Shown: positions 51,555 through 59,922, counted from the stretch's first letter. The stretch is DNA of 64,000 bases from Microcoleus sp. AS-A8 (GCA_039962225.1 JAMPKV010000010.1:62001-126000), one strand, 5' to 3'. Translations and numbers: made by a program. Notes: generated by a model from the sequence alone, not told the origin.

Positions 51555-52601
51555 TTACTCAGCAATAACCGCGTCCACCAGCAAATCCGCTCCAAACCGA
51601 ACGGCATCGGTGCCGGGTAATCCGGTTTCTTCCTGTACCTGTGCGATCGCGCGTTGGGCGGCTTCAGTATCCAAGTGACCTGTATTCAATGCGATAGCTA
51701 CGACTCTCACGGGCGCAAATGCCCCCCCTGCCCTAGCTACCGTTTCATACAGCCCAATCACCTCTGGCAAGGGTGGAATCGGCACATGCTGGTGATTGCG
51801 GATATGAGTTTGCCCTGCCCGATGCACTAAAACCAATCCCGTGGGCTGAGTTCCGCGCATCAGGGGTAAGGTTGCCGTTGAACCTGGATGTAACAGCGAA
51901 CCCTGCCCTTCCACAATCAACAAATCGTAATCATCACCAGCGCGCATCACCAACTGCTCCACAGCTCCGGCAGCAAAATCTACCCGTATGGCATCTAAAG
52001 GAATCCCCTCCCCGGCAATCATCACACCCGCTTGACCGGTGGCTAAAAACTTGGAGCGTATGCCTTTAAACCGTGCTGCCCGATGCAACTCCAGGCTGGC
52101 GGACATCTTGCCTACACTCATATCCGTCCCTACCGTCAACACGCGCTGGCAGGAAAGCGATCGCGCCTTCCCACTCCCCACAGCTAATCCCTCTGGCTCC
52201 CGACGAATATCCCAAATCCACTGATTTGGGCGCAGTAACCCGCGTAACTCAGAATCAGAGTCCATGTGGGTATGTAATCCATTCACCACCGACAACCCAG
52301 CCGCTACCGCTTGCTTCACCTCCTGCCACCAGGCATCGGGTAACACCCCTCCGGAGGGGGCAATGCCAATCAGCAAAACATCCGGTTGCTCAACTAAAGC
52401 GGATGTTACTGAATCCACAATCGACGCATCGCAGGAGATACCCGTGAGTTGAGATAAAGACTCGCCAGCACACTGATAATCAATTACCGCGACAATCGGG
52501 GCTTCGCCATAGCGTAAAAACGTCAGTCCTGTTTTCCCATGGGAACCGCGAATTCCTTCATGGAGCAAAATGGCAACACGATGATTAGGGGTTAGACGCA
52601 C
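51555..52601 (-). CDS. DUF1611 family protein, DgcN-like
   Basis: The 348-residue protein matches the DUF1611 family. It has an N-terminal NAD-like domain (HEGIRGSHGKTGLTFLRYGE) and a P-loop region TVGTDMSVGKMSASLELHRA at about residue 155. Further blocks are LATGQAGVMIAGEGIPLDA and LLIVEGQGSLLHPGSTATLP. DUF1611 proteins act in the D-glutamate pathway as DgcN (D-glutamate N-acetyltransferase), working with an enolase-superfamily racemase DgcA. That fits the next gene, which overlaps it by 17 bases. The activity is inferred from the pairing, not from visible residues. GTG at 52601 is the only start consistent with the overlap. The rest of the protein contains no secretion signal. Confidence 0.82.
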   Translation of the reverse strand: MRLTPNHRVAILLHEGIRGSHGKTGLTFLRYGEAPIVAVIDYQCAGESLSQLTGISCDASIVDSVTSALVEQPDVLLIGIAPSGGVLPDAWWQEVKQAVAAGLSVVNGLHTHMDSDSELRGLLRPNQWIWDIRREPEGLAVGSGKARSLSCQRVLTVGTDMSVGKMSASLELHRAARFKGIRSKFLATGQAGVMIAGEGIPLDAIRVDFAAGAVEQLVMRAGDDYDLLIVEGQGSLLHPGSTATLPLMRGTQPTGLVLVHRAGQTHIRNHQHVPIPPLPEVIGLYETVARAGGAFAPVRVVAIALNTGHLDTEAAQRAIAQVQEETGLPGTDAVRFGADLLVDAVIAE

Positions 52602-53661
52602 GATATTGCACTCCCAGTCCAGGTAAATCGTTAGGAATCAGATGCCCATCTTGCACGGTTGCCCCTGTGAAGGGGTCATCCACTAAGTTTAGATGACTGT
52701 CTAAATCCAAATAATCCGCTAACGGTGCGAGATGAGATGCCGCCGTATTGGCGAGGGTACTGTCGGAATAGCAACCAAACATCACCTGTAACCCACAAGC
52801 CCTTGCTGTATGCACCATCCGCATCGCCTCGGTTAAACCTCCCGACTTCATTAATTTGATGTTAATTCCATGCACGCGATCAGCTAACTTCGGGATATCG
52901 CGGCTGGTGAAACAACTTTCATCCACAAAAATCGGTAAAGGCGATCGCTCATACAATATCGGCAATTGGTGTTCTTCCCCTGCTGCTAGTGGTTGTTCCA
53001 CATACTTTACCCCCTGACTAGCCAGCCAGTCGCACATCTGCGTCGCCGCTTCCAGACTCCAACCTCCATTGGCATCCACCAAAAGCTGCGCTTGGGGCGC
53101 TTCGTCTCGCACAGCCAACAGCATCTCCCGATCCGCCTCAATTCCCGCCGGGGAACCGAGTTTGATTTTCAACACCCCTCCACCTGTTAATGGCAACCAA
53201 TCACGCACTCGCTGTCTCGCCCCTTCTGGGGAATTAATCCCAACGGTGACCGAAATTGGCACAATCCGACGGCGATTCAAGCCCCACAGACGCCACAGAG
53301 GCACTCCCGTCCACTTCCCCATCCAATCGTGCAAGGCTAAATCAATCGATGCACAAGCGGCTGACGGCACCTCTGCCTCCCTTAACACCCGTTCAATCTT
53401 CTGGCGTTCCCACGGGCTAAACGTTTCCAGCGTAGGTGCAACGAGTTGTAAGGCTTCCCAGAGTTCCTCCGCGCTTTGGCGAATGGAAGAGATGCCTGTT
53501 TTGTCATCTGCACGGATGGAAAAAGGAGAGGCTTCACCCCAACCTTCGATTCCTTCCTGCTCTACCCGCACCCAAATATTGGTGGTTTGGGAGGTGGTTC
53601 CCCGACTGATCGTCAAAGGGAACCGCTTATGTACCGTGAAGGTTTCCAGGGCAAGGCGCAT
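52585..53661 (-). CDS. Enolase-superfamily dipeptide epimerase, DgcA-like
   Basis: The 358-residue protein has the enolase-superfamily barrel with the acid/base and metal ligands of dipeptide epimerases: KIKLGSP (Lys-x-Lys), LLVDANGGW (metal Asp), YVEQPL (Glu), IFVDESCF (Asp) and a second active-site Lys in INIKLMKSGG. Family members epimerise L-Ala-D/L-Glu from recycled peptidoglycan. A close subgroup, DgcA, racemises N-acetyl-D-glutamate together with DgcN. The adjacent DUF1611 gene (17-base overlap) favours the DgcN/DgcA interpretation, but L-Ala-Glu epimerase remains possible. The start ATG at 53661 is normal. The protein is cytosolic and of usual length, with all catalytic residues present. 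Confidence 0.85.
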   Translation of the reverse strand: MRLALETFTVHKRFPLTISRGTTSQTTNIWVRVEQEGIEGWGEASPFSIRADDKTGISSIRQSAEELWEALQLVAPTLETFSPWERQKIERVLREAEVPSAACASIDLALHDWMGKWTGVPLWRLWGLNRRRIVPISVTVGINSPEGARQRVRDWLPLTGGGVLKIKLGSPAGIEADREMLLAVRDEAPQAQLLVDANGGWSLEAATQMCDWLASQGVKYVEQPLAAGEEHQLPILYERSPLPIFVDESCFTSRDIPKLADRVHGINIKLMKSGGLTEAMRMVHTARACGLQVMFGCYSDSTLANTAASHLAPLADYLDLDSHLNLVDDPFTGATVQDGHLIPNDLPGLGVQYRASNP

Positions 53662-53754
53662 AATTTTTAAGGCTGCGAGTGTTTTATTTACAAAAGTTAA
53701 TATATTTGTTAAGTTAAGTTACAAGAACAAACACGGATAAATCAGGAGATTGAC

Positions 53755-53967
53755 ATGACCCGTAGTGGAGCTATTGTGGACGAGCAAGGCAAATTGAACA
53801 ACTTTGCCATTGAACCGAAGATGTACGTGGACGAAACTCCTCGCACTGGCTTTACATCCTACGCTGAAGTACTCAATGGCCGTCTGGCAATGCTTGGGTT
53901 TATTTCCTTGCTGGCGTTAGAAGCTATCAGTGGGCAAGGTTTGATTGAATTATTGACAACCCTATAA
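53755..53967 (+). CDS. High-light-inducible chlorophyll-binding protein (Hlip)
   Basis: This 70-residue protein has one membrane helix with the chlorophyll-binding motif AEVLNGRLAMLGFISLLALE, including Glu, Asn and Arg typical of the CAB/ELIP/HLIP family. The N-terminal part (TGFTSYAEVLNG preceded by a polar segment) is as in other Hlips. These thylakoid proteins bind chlorophyll and carotenoid, associate with photosystem II assembly intermediates or with each other, and dissipate excess light energy under stress. AGGAG lies 6 bases before the ATG. A terminator at 54037-54078 follows. Light- or stress-induced expression is expected by family; it is not shown here. Confidence 0.93.
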   Translation: MTRSGAIVDEQGKLNNFAIEPKMYVDETPRTGFTSYAEVLNGRLAMLGFISLLALEAISGQGLIELLTTL

Positions 53968-54036
53968 ATGCTTTGAAAAAAAAATATAATACCCCCGTCT
54001 CAACCCAAATGGGATCAGGCTTTAGACTGGGTGCAC

Positions 54037-54078
54037 AATTGAGTCAGGCGCTTATTTGCCCTGGCTCAATTTTTTTTG
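54037..54078 (+). terminator. Rho-independent terminator after the Hlip gene
   Basis: AATTGAG-T-CAGG (54037-54048) pairs with CCTG-G-CTCAATT (54060-54071), and eight T residues follow. It is about 70 bases after the Hlip stop codon. Confidence 0.8.
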
Positions 54079-54100
54079 TCACAATTTAACTATCCTTGAC

Positions 54101-54676
54101 ATGAGTTCTGTACAGCCTTGGAAAATCCTCAACTCACAGCTTGTCTTGGACAACCCATGGTGTAAAGTTAGGCGGGATGAAGTCGAGTTAGCCAGTGGTC
54201 AAGTCATCGATGACTTTTTTGTCAATGTTAGACCCGATATCGTTCTCATCCTTGCAGTTACTCAGCAGCGAGAGATTGTGTTTGTGCGTCAATACCGTCA
54301 TGGTGTCCAGGATATTTTATTAGAACTTCCTGGCGGTGGCTTTCACTCACAACTAGAGACGAGTCTGTCAGCAGCTCATCGAGAACTCGAAGAGGAAACC
54401 GGGTATGTGGCTGAACACATGAGGTTTTTGGCAACTTTATATGATAATCCGGTCAAGGATACCAATAAAATTCATTTATTTATGGCAGAAAATGCCCATC
54501 CCTCCAGTATTCAACAGCTCGATGTTACCGAAGAAGTTGAAATTGTCTTAGTGCCTATTGAAGAAGTTTTAGCCAAAATCTCAACCGGAGAAATTTGCGT
54601 TTGTGGCACGGTTACGGCTTTATTTTTAGGGTTAAGGGTTCTGGCGTCGTCGTCTTTCCCTTCTCACAGTCCCTAA
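54101..54676 (+). CDS. NUDIX hydrolase, ADP-ribose pyrophosphatase-like
   Basis: The 191-residue protein has a NUDIX box with GGGFHSQLETSLSAA followed by HRELEEETGY, within ILLELPGGG. The N-terminal beta-sheet part is EIVFVRQYRHGVQDILLELP. This is the ADPRase (NudF/YjhB) layout, with the substrate-binding block FLATLYDNPVKDTNK downstream. The likely reaction is hydrolysis of ADP-ribose or a related nucleotide sugar to the monophosphates. ATG at 54101 (MSSVQPW) is chosen over a more upstream ATG at 54056, which lies inside the Hlip terminator. All box residues are present. The next gene converges from the other strand after 6 bases. Confidence 0.88.
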   Translation: MSSVQPWKILNSQLVLDNPWCKVRRDEVELASGQVIDDFFVNVRPDIVLILAVTQQREIVFVRQYRHGVQDILLELPGGGFHSQLETSLSAAHRELEEETGYVAEHMRFLATLYDNPVKDTNKIHLFMAENAHPSSIQQLDVTEEVEIVLVPIEEVLAKISTGEICVCGTVTALFLGLRVLASSSFPSHSP

Positions 54677-54682
54677 CCGGAA

Positions 54683-54994
54683 TTAATTGTCTAATATTTC
54701 TTCTTTCGGTTGATAATGACAACACTGTTCACAGGGGCCGGATGGGTTAATCGCACATCGGATGTAAGCTGAACGGGCGTTGAATTGGCAGGTAATATCA
54801 CCAATTAAATAGCCAACACCGTCAAGGTAATATTGATCTGGAGGCAGATGATTTCTGGGCGGCACCCTCACAAAAGACTGTTGCCTCACGGCTAAAAGCC
54901 TTGCTTCCATCCGTTCCTTTGCTCTTCGCATCATCCACAGAGAAAGGATTGGTGGTGTCAAACCCAAGACAAAAACCAAGATGGTATCTAACAT
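54683..54994 (-). CDS. Cyanobacterial conserved membrane-anchored protein (DUF6464-like)
   Basis: The 103-residue protein has an N-terminal membrane helix (MLDTILVFVLGLTPPILSLW). A basic stretch follows, then a conserved C-terminal domain: YLIGDITCQFNARSAYIRCA, NPSGPCEQCCHYQP with three closely spaced Cys. This pattern resembles the DUF6464 family, which is restricted to cyanobacteria, and may bind a metal or form disulfides. No function is established. It is a short, single gene that ends next to the convergent NUDIX gene. Assignment to DUF6464 is from memory of the family pattern only. Confidence 0.7.
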   Translation of the reverse strand: MLDTILVFVLGLTPPILSLWMMRRAKERMEARLLAVRQQSFVRVPPRNHLPPDQYYLDGVGYLIGDITCQFNARSAYIRCAINPSGPCEQCCHYQPKEEILDN

Positions 54995-55268
54995 CTTCTT
55001 CTCCTTTGGGGCAACTTTGCCTATATTGTTGCTCAGTTACTCAGCGATTGCGCTAAATCCTTTGGAGCATCTCCGAAGAAGTAGATCCGCCAAGGTTTTC
55101 GCTGTAAATTTTTAGCACGAGTCAAGGAGTCGGGTTTTAATCACGTCAAGGAACCAAAGACTCCCGTACTACTTGTATTTCGGCAAAAATAAGGATACAC
55201 CCGATTTAACAGACGCGAGTGGGAAATCCCCGAAGTCGTTAGCTACGGGCAATCGTTCATAAATCACA

Positions 55269-55297
55269 AAGGGCAAGGATAACGACACCTTGCCCTT
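55269..55297 (-). terminator. Probable terminator of speD
   Basis: AAGGGCAAGG (55269-55278) and CCTTGCCCTT (55288-55297) form a 10-bp perfect hairpin, 37 bases downstream of the speD stop on the minus strand. The T-tract on that side is weak (TTTGTGATTT). It lies in the 54995-55333 gap, which otherwise has no recognisable feature. Confidence 0.55.
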
Positions 55298-55333
55298 AAT
55301 TACTGCTTCATTATTCAGTCACGAAGTCACAGA

Positions 55334-55732
55334 TTACCCAACTGTCTGGTAAGCAAGATCTTCCAATCGCCCATTGCTCTGTGCGGCTGTGTCAAAGCCA
55401 CGGGGGATTTCTCTCTGCCTGACTTGCTTGGCTTTCAGGGCTGTTTGTAGAAGTTTCATTGCCTCCGCAGGCTTGCCACGACCGCAAAAGAATAAATCCG
55501 CTGCAAAATAGCCGTGTTCAGGCCAAGTGTGGATGGCGATATGAGACTCTGCCAGTGTTGCCGTTGCTGTCACTCCGTGGGGACTAAACTGGTGTACACA
55601 CAAATCGATAAGGGTAGCTTCTCCAGCTTCAATTGCATCCATAATGGCGCGGCGAATTCCCTCAGGGTCATTGAGAAGGTCTTCCGGTGCTCCCCATGCG
55701 TCAACGACCAGATGAGTTCCCACTTGTTTCAT
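55334..55732 (-). CDS. speD: S-adenosylmethionine decarboxylase proenzyme
   Basis: The 132-residue protein is a prokaryotic class 1b AdoMet decarboxylase. The start is MKQVGTHLVVDAWGAPEDLL. The self-processing site TLAESHIAIHTWPEHG contains Glu-62/Ser-63; cleavage there makes the pyruvoyl cofactor on Ser-63. The core Cys and His lie in DLFFCGRGK and the HIAIHTWPE block. The enzyme decarboxylates AdoMet to supply the aminopropyl group for spermidine. Spermidine synthase is not in the window. Single gene; ATG at 55732. Confidence 0.95.
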   Translation of the reverse strand: MKQVGTHLVVDAWGAPEDLLNDPEGIRRAIMDAIEAGEATLIDLCVHQFSPHGVTATATLAESHIAIHTWPEHGYFAADLFFCGRGKPAEAMKLLQTALKAKQVRQREIPRGFDTAAQSNGRLEDLAYQTVG

Positions 55733-56026
55733 TCTTATTTTCGTACTCCACCCGATAAGGTCTCAAAGATTTCATTTATAGCACATTCTCTAACCCAGAA
55801 CAACAAGAGGGAAAGTGCAAAGGTTATTCAAGAACATGACATCAACGGCATGAGGCCGCTGTAACGAAATAATTAGTACTAAGTTTTGCAGCCTGTCAAG
55901 AGTCTAAGGAATAATTTCGCTCAAATAGTCCCCAAGAGGGTGTGTTCGATTTGACCCCTGCAATGTCAAAATTGTAGGCATCAGCTCCAGTAGAACATAC
56001 GCTAGGAAGGTGGCACTTGACAATCA
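55733..56026. other. Intergenic region
   Basis: The 294-base gap between divergent speD and the 56027 gene contains both promoters. I see nothing else; plus-strand frames here are shadows of speD. Confidence 0.5.
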
Positions 56027-56371
56027 ATGGATTATAAAACAGCCCGTAGCTTTCTAATTCATCAGGGAACGCCCTCTGACTCCAATACTGATGCTTTCCT
56101 CATGCGTCTAAAGCAGAGAAAGGCACCCATTCCGGGTCAGGTGACTACTATTTTGTTAGCCCTAAAAGTCGTGTTTGAGGGTCTACGAACCGCTTCCGCG
56201 CTTGACCGGGAACTTGTTTACTCCCTGTATCTATTATCGTTTGAGGGCCGACAGCATTTTGAGGCTGGGATTCAGGCGGGAATTGACTGGCCACCTCTAC
56301 TCCAGGAAGATTTGAAGCGAATTTCAAGAGCGGTCAAGAGTATTTTTGCGGGTGTTTGGCATAGTGAGTAA
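56027..56371 (+). CDS. Conserved cyanobacterial small protein of unknown function
   Basis: The 114-residue protein is all-helical: MDYKTARSFLIHQGTPSDSN, QVTTILLALKVVFEGLRTAS and a central LDRELVYSLYLLSFEGRQHF. It ends GIDWPPLLQEDLKRISRAVK and SIFAGVWHSE. Similar short cyanobacterial proteins have been labelled dethiobiotin synthetase in some genomes, but this one has no P-loop or biotin-enzyme motif, so I do not use that name. No membrane segment is present. It is a single gene with an ATG start preceded by a weak site. Confidence 0.65.
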   Translation: MDYKTARSFLIHQGTPSDSNTDAFLMRLKQRKAPIPGQVTTILLALKVVFEGLRTASALDRELVYSLYLLSFEGRQHFEAGIQAGIDWPPLLQEDLKRISRAVKSIFAGVWHSE

Positions 56372-56513
56372 AGCTGGGTCAGCACAATTCACGTTTAGCA
56401 AGGGATAACCTTTAACGTGCAAAGTTTTTTCAGACACAAATATTAGCCCGCCTGATTGGGATTCATACAACTGAAAACTACTGTAAGATAGCTTCGCCTC
56501 AGGATTTTTTCGC

Positions 56514-57191
56514 TTAACGAGCGCGCACTTCGGCTTCTATCTTGTTGAGATCTTCTTTGAGAAACACCGTAATTTGACCGTTGAACGCCTTGCCACTCTC
56601 GGTATTGGTAATCTCCAGCCAATAAGCGAAACGCTCTCCTAACCGAAGTTCACCCTGCTGTTGCTCCAATAAGGGGCGATTCTGCCGCCGTGCTAAATCT
56701 ATGGTTTCGGGGACGGGATAATCGTAAATTAGTTGAGCGCGACCGTAATCTTCATAAACGGTCGGGCCATAGATCGCCCGTAACGATTCCCTCAACCGCT
56801 CAAGGGTTACGCCGTTAATCATGTCATAGAAAGTCATGCGTTCACTGCGGATGGTACCTTGGTCTTTCGCCAGCGTGAGGCGACCTGGAGGCAGTACTGA
56901 GGCTTGGAAGGTAAAGCGCTGGGCGGGGGTGCTGCTTCTGGTCACCCGCAACCCATTTCCAATAGCGGGTCGTAGAGTTGGGTTGGCATTAATCCAGGCG
57001 GCAACCGCTTCTGTTCTTTGACCGGGTAGGGCGTTGGCGATTGAAGGAAAAAGCAAAAAGCAAAAAGGGAAAAGGAAAACGGTAAGCGGGAAAAGGAGTT
57101 TAGACCTTTGGCCTTGTGGAGGATTGTGCTTTCCCCATCGCAATTCCCAACTGCAAAATCGGTTGACGTTTGACTTTTGAGTGAACATCAC
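56514..57191 (-). CDS. Secreted protein of unknown function
   Basis: The 225-residue protein has an unusually long N-terminal region. A hydrophobic core at about residues 33-55 (LLFPLTVFLFPFCFLLFPSI) ends in ANALPG, giving a plausible Sec signal peptide. The mature part has AVAAWINANPTLRPAIGNGL and GTIRSERMTFYDMINGVTLE, then an ELRLGERFAYWLEI strand-rich end. It is not a known enzyme. A later start would give a normal signal length; the ATGs available are at codons 1 and 2. The gene overlaps the upstream dehydrogenase gene by four bases, implying coupling. Confidence 0.65.
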   Translation of the reverse strand: MMFTQKSNVNRFCSWELRWGKHNPPQGQRSKLLFPLTVFLFPFCFLLFPSIANALPGQRTEAVAAWINANPTLRPAIGNGLRVTRSSTPAQRFTFQASVLPPGRLTLAKDQGTIRSERMTFYDMINGVTLERLRESLRAIYGPTVYEDYGRAQLIYDYPVPETIDLARRQNRPLLEQQQGELRLGERFAYWLEITNTESGKAFNGQITVFLKEDLNKIEAEVRAR

Positions 57192-58225
57192 GGCCTCCCC
57201 GGTTCAATAGCCACCTTAATAGCCTTACGATTTTTCATATCTTCAAGCGCCTGCTCCAAATCTTTAAGCGGTCGATAGTCAGTGATTAGCCGTTCAAAGG
57301 GGATGACTCGACTTGCCAACAACTCCAGGGCTTGGCGCACATGGGCGGGTGTATTGTGGAACACTCCTTTGAGAGTCAGGGCGTTGTAATGTAGCTGTTC
57401 GGTACTGACGGTAATGGTGGTATCGCGAGGACAGCCGCCAAATAGGTTAATGGTGGCACCCGGACGACCACATGCGATCGCCATTTCCCACACGGCTGGA
57501 ATACCTGTCGCTTCAATCACTACATCTGCCCCCCATCCTTGGGTTAAGTCTCGCACCTGTGCGGGTACATCCGACAACTGATGATAATTAAACGTCCGAG
57601 ATGCCCCTAATTGTTCCCCAATTTGCAATCGGCTGTCATTTCCCCCAAACAGAAACACTTGGGCACCACACTGATGCGCGAGTACCGCCACGAACATCAG
57701 CCCAATGGCTCCATCTCCAATCACAACAACCCGATCGCCTGCTTGGACATTAGAACAGGATATCCCATGCAGGACACAAGCCAAGGGTTCCGTCATCGCG
57801 GCTAGGGCGTTGGGCAAATCGGGAGGGACAGCTAACAGGTTGTGTTGCACGATGGGGGCTGGGATTTTGAGATACTCAGCAAACGTGCCGTTGTTAAATA
57901 GCAAATTGGGACACAAAGAATACTCGCGACGGTGGCAAAAAAAGCAGGACATACAGGGGGCGGAGTTGTTCGCCACGACGCGATCGCCTATATTCCATCC
58001 TGTAACCCCAACTCCTATCGCTACAATTTCACCCACCACCTCATGACCAAATAAGGTGGGCGGTTTCAACATTCTGGCATGACCCCCACGCCGCCAAACT
58101 TTCAAGTCAGTGCCACAGGTTGTTGCGGTGCCTACTTTCATCACAACCTCACCCGCCGCAGGGGTGGGAGTAGCAACCGATTGCAAACGTAAATCTTCCT
58201 GACCGTAGAGTAATGCAGCGAGCAA
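57188..58225 (-). CDS. Zinc-dependent medium-chain alcohol dehydrogenase
   Basis: The 345-residue protein is a medium-chain dehydrogenase. GHEVVGEIVAIG carries the catalytic-zinc His-Glu, preceded by the Cys of TATTCGTDLKVW. A structural-zinc lobe holds four Cys (APCMSCFFCHRREYSLCPN). The nucleotide fold has VVIGDGAIGLMFVAV with a GDGxxG-type motif. It is near the L-threonine/sorbitol/2,3-butanediol-type dehydrogenases. The likely reaction is NAD(P)-dependent oxidation of a secondary alcohol or polyol; the substrate is not determined by the sequence. A TTG start at 58225 is used because no ATG is near, and AGGAG lies about 13 bases upstream. The stop overlaps the secreted-protein start. Confidence 0.88.
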   Translation of the reverse strand: MLAALLYGQEDLRLQSVATPTPAAGEVVMKVGTATTCGTDLKVWRRGGHARMLKPPTLFGHEVVGEIVAIGVGVTGWNIGDRVVANNSAPCMSCFFCHRREYSLCPNLLFNNGTFAEYLKIPAPIVQHNLLAVPPDLPNALAAMTEPLACVLHGISCSNVQAGDRVVVIGDGAIGLMFVAVLAHQCGAQVFLFGGNDSRLQIGEQLGASRTFNYHQLSDVPAQVRDLTQGWGADVVIEATGIPAVWEMAIACGRPGATINLFGGCPRDTTITVSTEQLHYNALTLKGVFHNTPAHVRQALELLASRVIPFERLITDYRPLKDLEQALEDMKNRKAIKVAIEPGRP

Positions 58226-58325
58226 TGGAGGTGTGTCTCCTCAGCTTAATTCCACCTGATTTTAGCAGGGTCGCTCCCTGGTGGATGATATTCAATCCGT
58301 TTCGATAACCCCCTTATTCCCTAAA

Positions 58326-58360
58326 GGAGGGGGACCGGAGCTAAGCGTGAGGATGGGGGA
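58326..58360 (+). repeat. Interspersed repeat, copy 2
   Basis: This matches the inverse complement of 27424-27460 over a perfect 26-base core (CCGGAGCTAAGCGTGAGGAT and following G-run), with one extra base in the flank. The two copies are 31 kb apart in opposite orientations. Confidence 0.7.
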
Positions 58361-58487
58361 CTAGGGGAGGGGAAGAGATGATTTAGATCCTTAAGCAAGG
58401 CGTCTACAAGTCGGATTTGGGAGTTCAACTCTAGGCGTAGGGGATGTCAGACAGTCTAAGACTGCAATCCTTGTCTGATGCCTGAAT

Positions 58488-58508
58488 CCCACGGATTGAA
58501 TCCGTGGG
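58488..58508. repeat. CCCACGGATT palindrome
   Basis: CCCACGGATT and AATCCGTGGG are perfect complements separated by one G (21 bases). No T-tract follows. Together with the nearby AGTCTAAGACT element it resembles other dispersed cyanobacterial palindromes. Confidence 0.8.
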
Positions 58509-58564
58509 AGTGGCTCAAGAGGTGTGTCCGTTCAGACTGTCTTTTGGATTGAAACTGAACAACG

Positions 58565-58632
58565 AAAAAAGCGACAGGGAAGTCACTTAGCTCTACAAGC
58601 CAGGAAGGAACTTTTGCCCTGTCGCTGTTTTT
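58565..58632. terminator. Long hairpin that can terminate in both directions
   Basis: GCGACAGGG (58571-58579) pairs with CCCTGTCGC (58617-58625), extended inside by AAGT with ACTT. A run of A precedes (58565-58570) and TGTTTTT follows (58626-58632), so T-tracts are on both strands. It could end leftward transcripts from the zinc-ribbon gene. The 26-base apical part (CTACAAGCCAGGAAGGAA) is longer than in an ordinary terminator. Confidence 0.6.
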
Positions 58633-58791
58633 AACTATTGAGTCTCAGTAGTTAGGGATTTTTTCTAGGTGAGGTTGAATCAACCACATTCGCAGACCAT
58701 TACGAGTGAGTTCATCCTCTCAAAAGAAGCGATGTGTAAGCCATGCAAGCCCTGTCGCCTTTGGCTGAATCAGCACGGTAAAGAAAGATAG

Positions 58792-58974
58792 CTATGAATT
58801 GACCGACTGTAAAGTTTGCGATCGCTTTTTCCTCGGTTCAGAGCTGATAGGTAACTGGCCCATCATCAAAGGAATCATTTCCTCATGGCAGGAGGTGCAA
58901 TACCAATAGACACCTTTCCGTCGCGCATGGCGCAGTAAAACACTACCACAACAAGGACAAGTGTTGACCCGCAT
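58792..58974 (-). CDS. Small zinc-ribbon protein
   Basis: The 60-residue protein has two Cys pairs, NTCPCCGSVL (CxxC) and YWYCTSCHEEM (CxxC), separated by 16 residues, so it very probably binds one zinc ion. A basic tail with RKKRSQTL follows. Such small zinc-ribbon proteins are common in cyanobacteria and usually bind nucleic acid or protein, but no function is known for this one. AGGAG lies about 10 bases before the ATG at 58974. It is single. Confidence 0.8.
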   Translation of the reverse strand: MRVNTCPCCGSVLLRHARRKGVYWYCTSCHEEMIPLMMGQLPISSEPRKKRSQTLQSVNS

Positions 58975-59922
58975 ACTTTGTTATCTCCTGATTTTAAAAT
59001 CCAGTTATTTAAAACGCTGATTTGGGCGCTGAATGACTGCCCGTTTCTCCTAAACTACTTGAAACTAATTTTTGATATCGAATCCCTAAGATTGGATTGA
59101 TTTTATTTCATTGCTTGCCTTCCCATCGGTTCGGCACATTCCGTAACTTTCTTAACTTAAATCTTTGTTGCTTCCCTCCTCATCTATCTCAAGAAGTAAG
59201 TATATCTAAGCGATCCCAACTTTGGCCCGATTTCATCGATCCCTAGCACATCATCGTCTAATTTCACAGGGGAAGCCTACCCCTTTTTACCCCTCCAGCC
59301 CCTAATCTTGATAGTTATTTAAGCTGGATAAATTAGCCCGCTACAGTGCAGTAGCTAAGTAGATTGAGCAAGCATTTATTCAAACCTCAAGGCGTTATAA
59401 ATCTTGAAGAATGGGCAAAAATGTGGCTTTACACTCTATGCCTCATCCCACGTAGATTTGGCAACTTGCCATAATAACTAAAGCTGGCTTTCCTCAGCAA
59501 TTTTCACGGGGGAACACGGGAAGGGATGAAGTTTTTTAAACTTCTGACCCAAAGTGCAAGAAAGCTTGGGATCACAAAGAAATCACTCAGATTACACGGC
59601 AAGAGTATCTCTGCTGGTGTGTGGTTTCTTTTTATCCCTTACATACCTTAGCCTGATCTGTTAAGAACAGGTGGTGAGATAGGATACAAAATTTAGATAC
59701 ATTTTCGATTACGACAGGAAACAACATGGTCTGATCCAGTTAGGCAGGGAAGGAAATATGGAAAATCCAGGTCAGTCGTGGCCAGTCGGGATTGGCACAG
59801 AGCGGGATCATCCCTTGGTATGCTGGGTTAATCAGGACGAGGGAAAGGCGCAGCTCGGCTGCCTGTGGTAGCCTTAAAACATCAGGAGTCAGCCAGGATA
59901 CTGATAAATACCCAGGCTGTAA
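58975..59922. other. Long intergenic region
   Basis: Nearly 950 bases between a leftward and a rightward gene. They hold the two promoters, a possible 37-codon frame at 59758-59871 (listed separately) and no tRNA, terminator or mobile element that I can recognise. Confidence 0.45.
59758..59871 (+). CDS. Possible 37-residue leader or microprotein
   Basis: ATG at 59758 follows AAGGA at close spacing. The frame reads MENPGQSWPVGIGTERDHPL and ends QLGCLW with TAG at 59869-59871. It lies 51 bases before the hybrid-kinase start. It may be a chance frame, or a leader of the kinase mRNA. There is no support from similarity. Confidence 0.25.
   Translation: MENPGQSWPVGIGTERDHPLVCWVNQDEGKAQLGCLW

Larger units (their letters stand above)
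58226..58791. other. Intergenic region with several palindromes
   Basis: No gene is supported in this 566-base stretch. It contains the interspersed repeat at 58326, the palindrome CAGTCT-A-AGACTG at 58452-58464, the CCCACGGATT palindrome at 58488 and a bidirectional hairpin at 58565, each listed separately. Confidence 0.55.

Noticed and set aside
59758-59871. Strong call for a leader peptide of the hybrid kinase
   Set aside because: Only the ribosome-binding site supports it; no run of regulatory codons or attenuator hairpins is visible. It was kept as a low-confidence feature.
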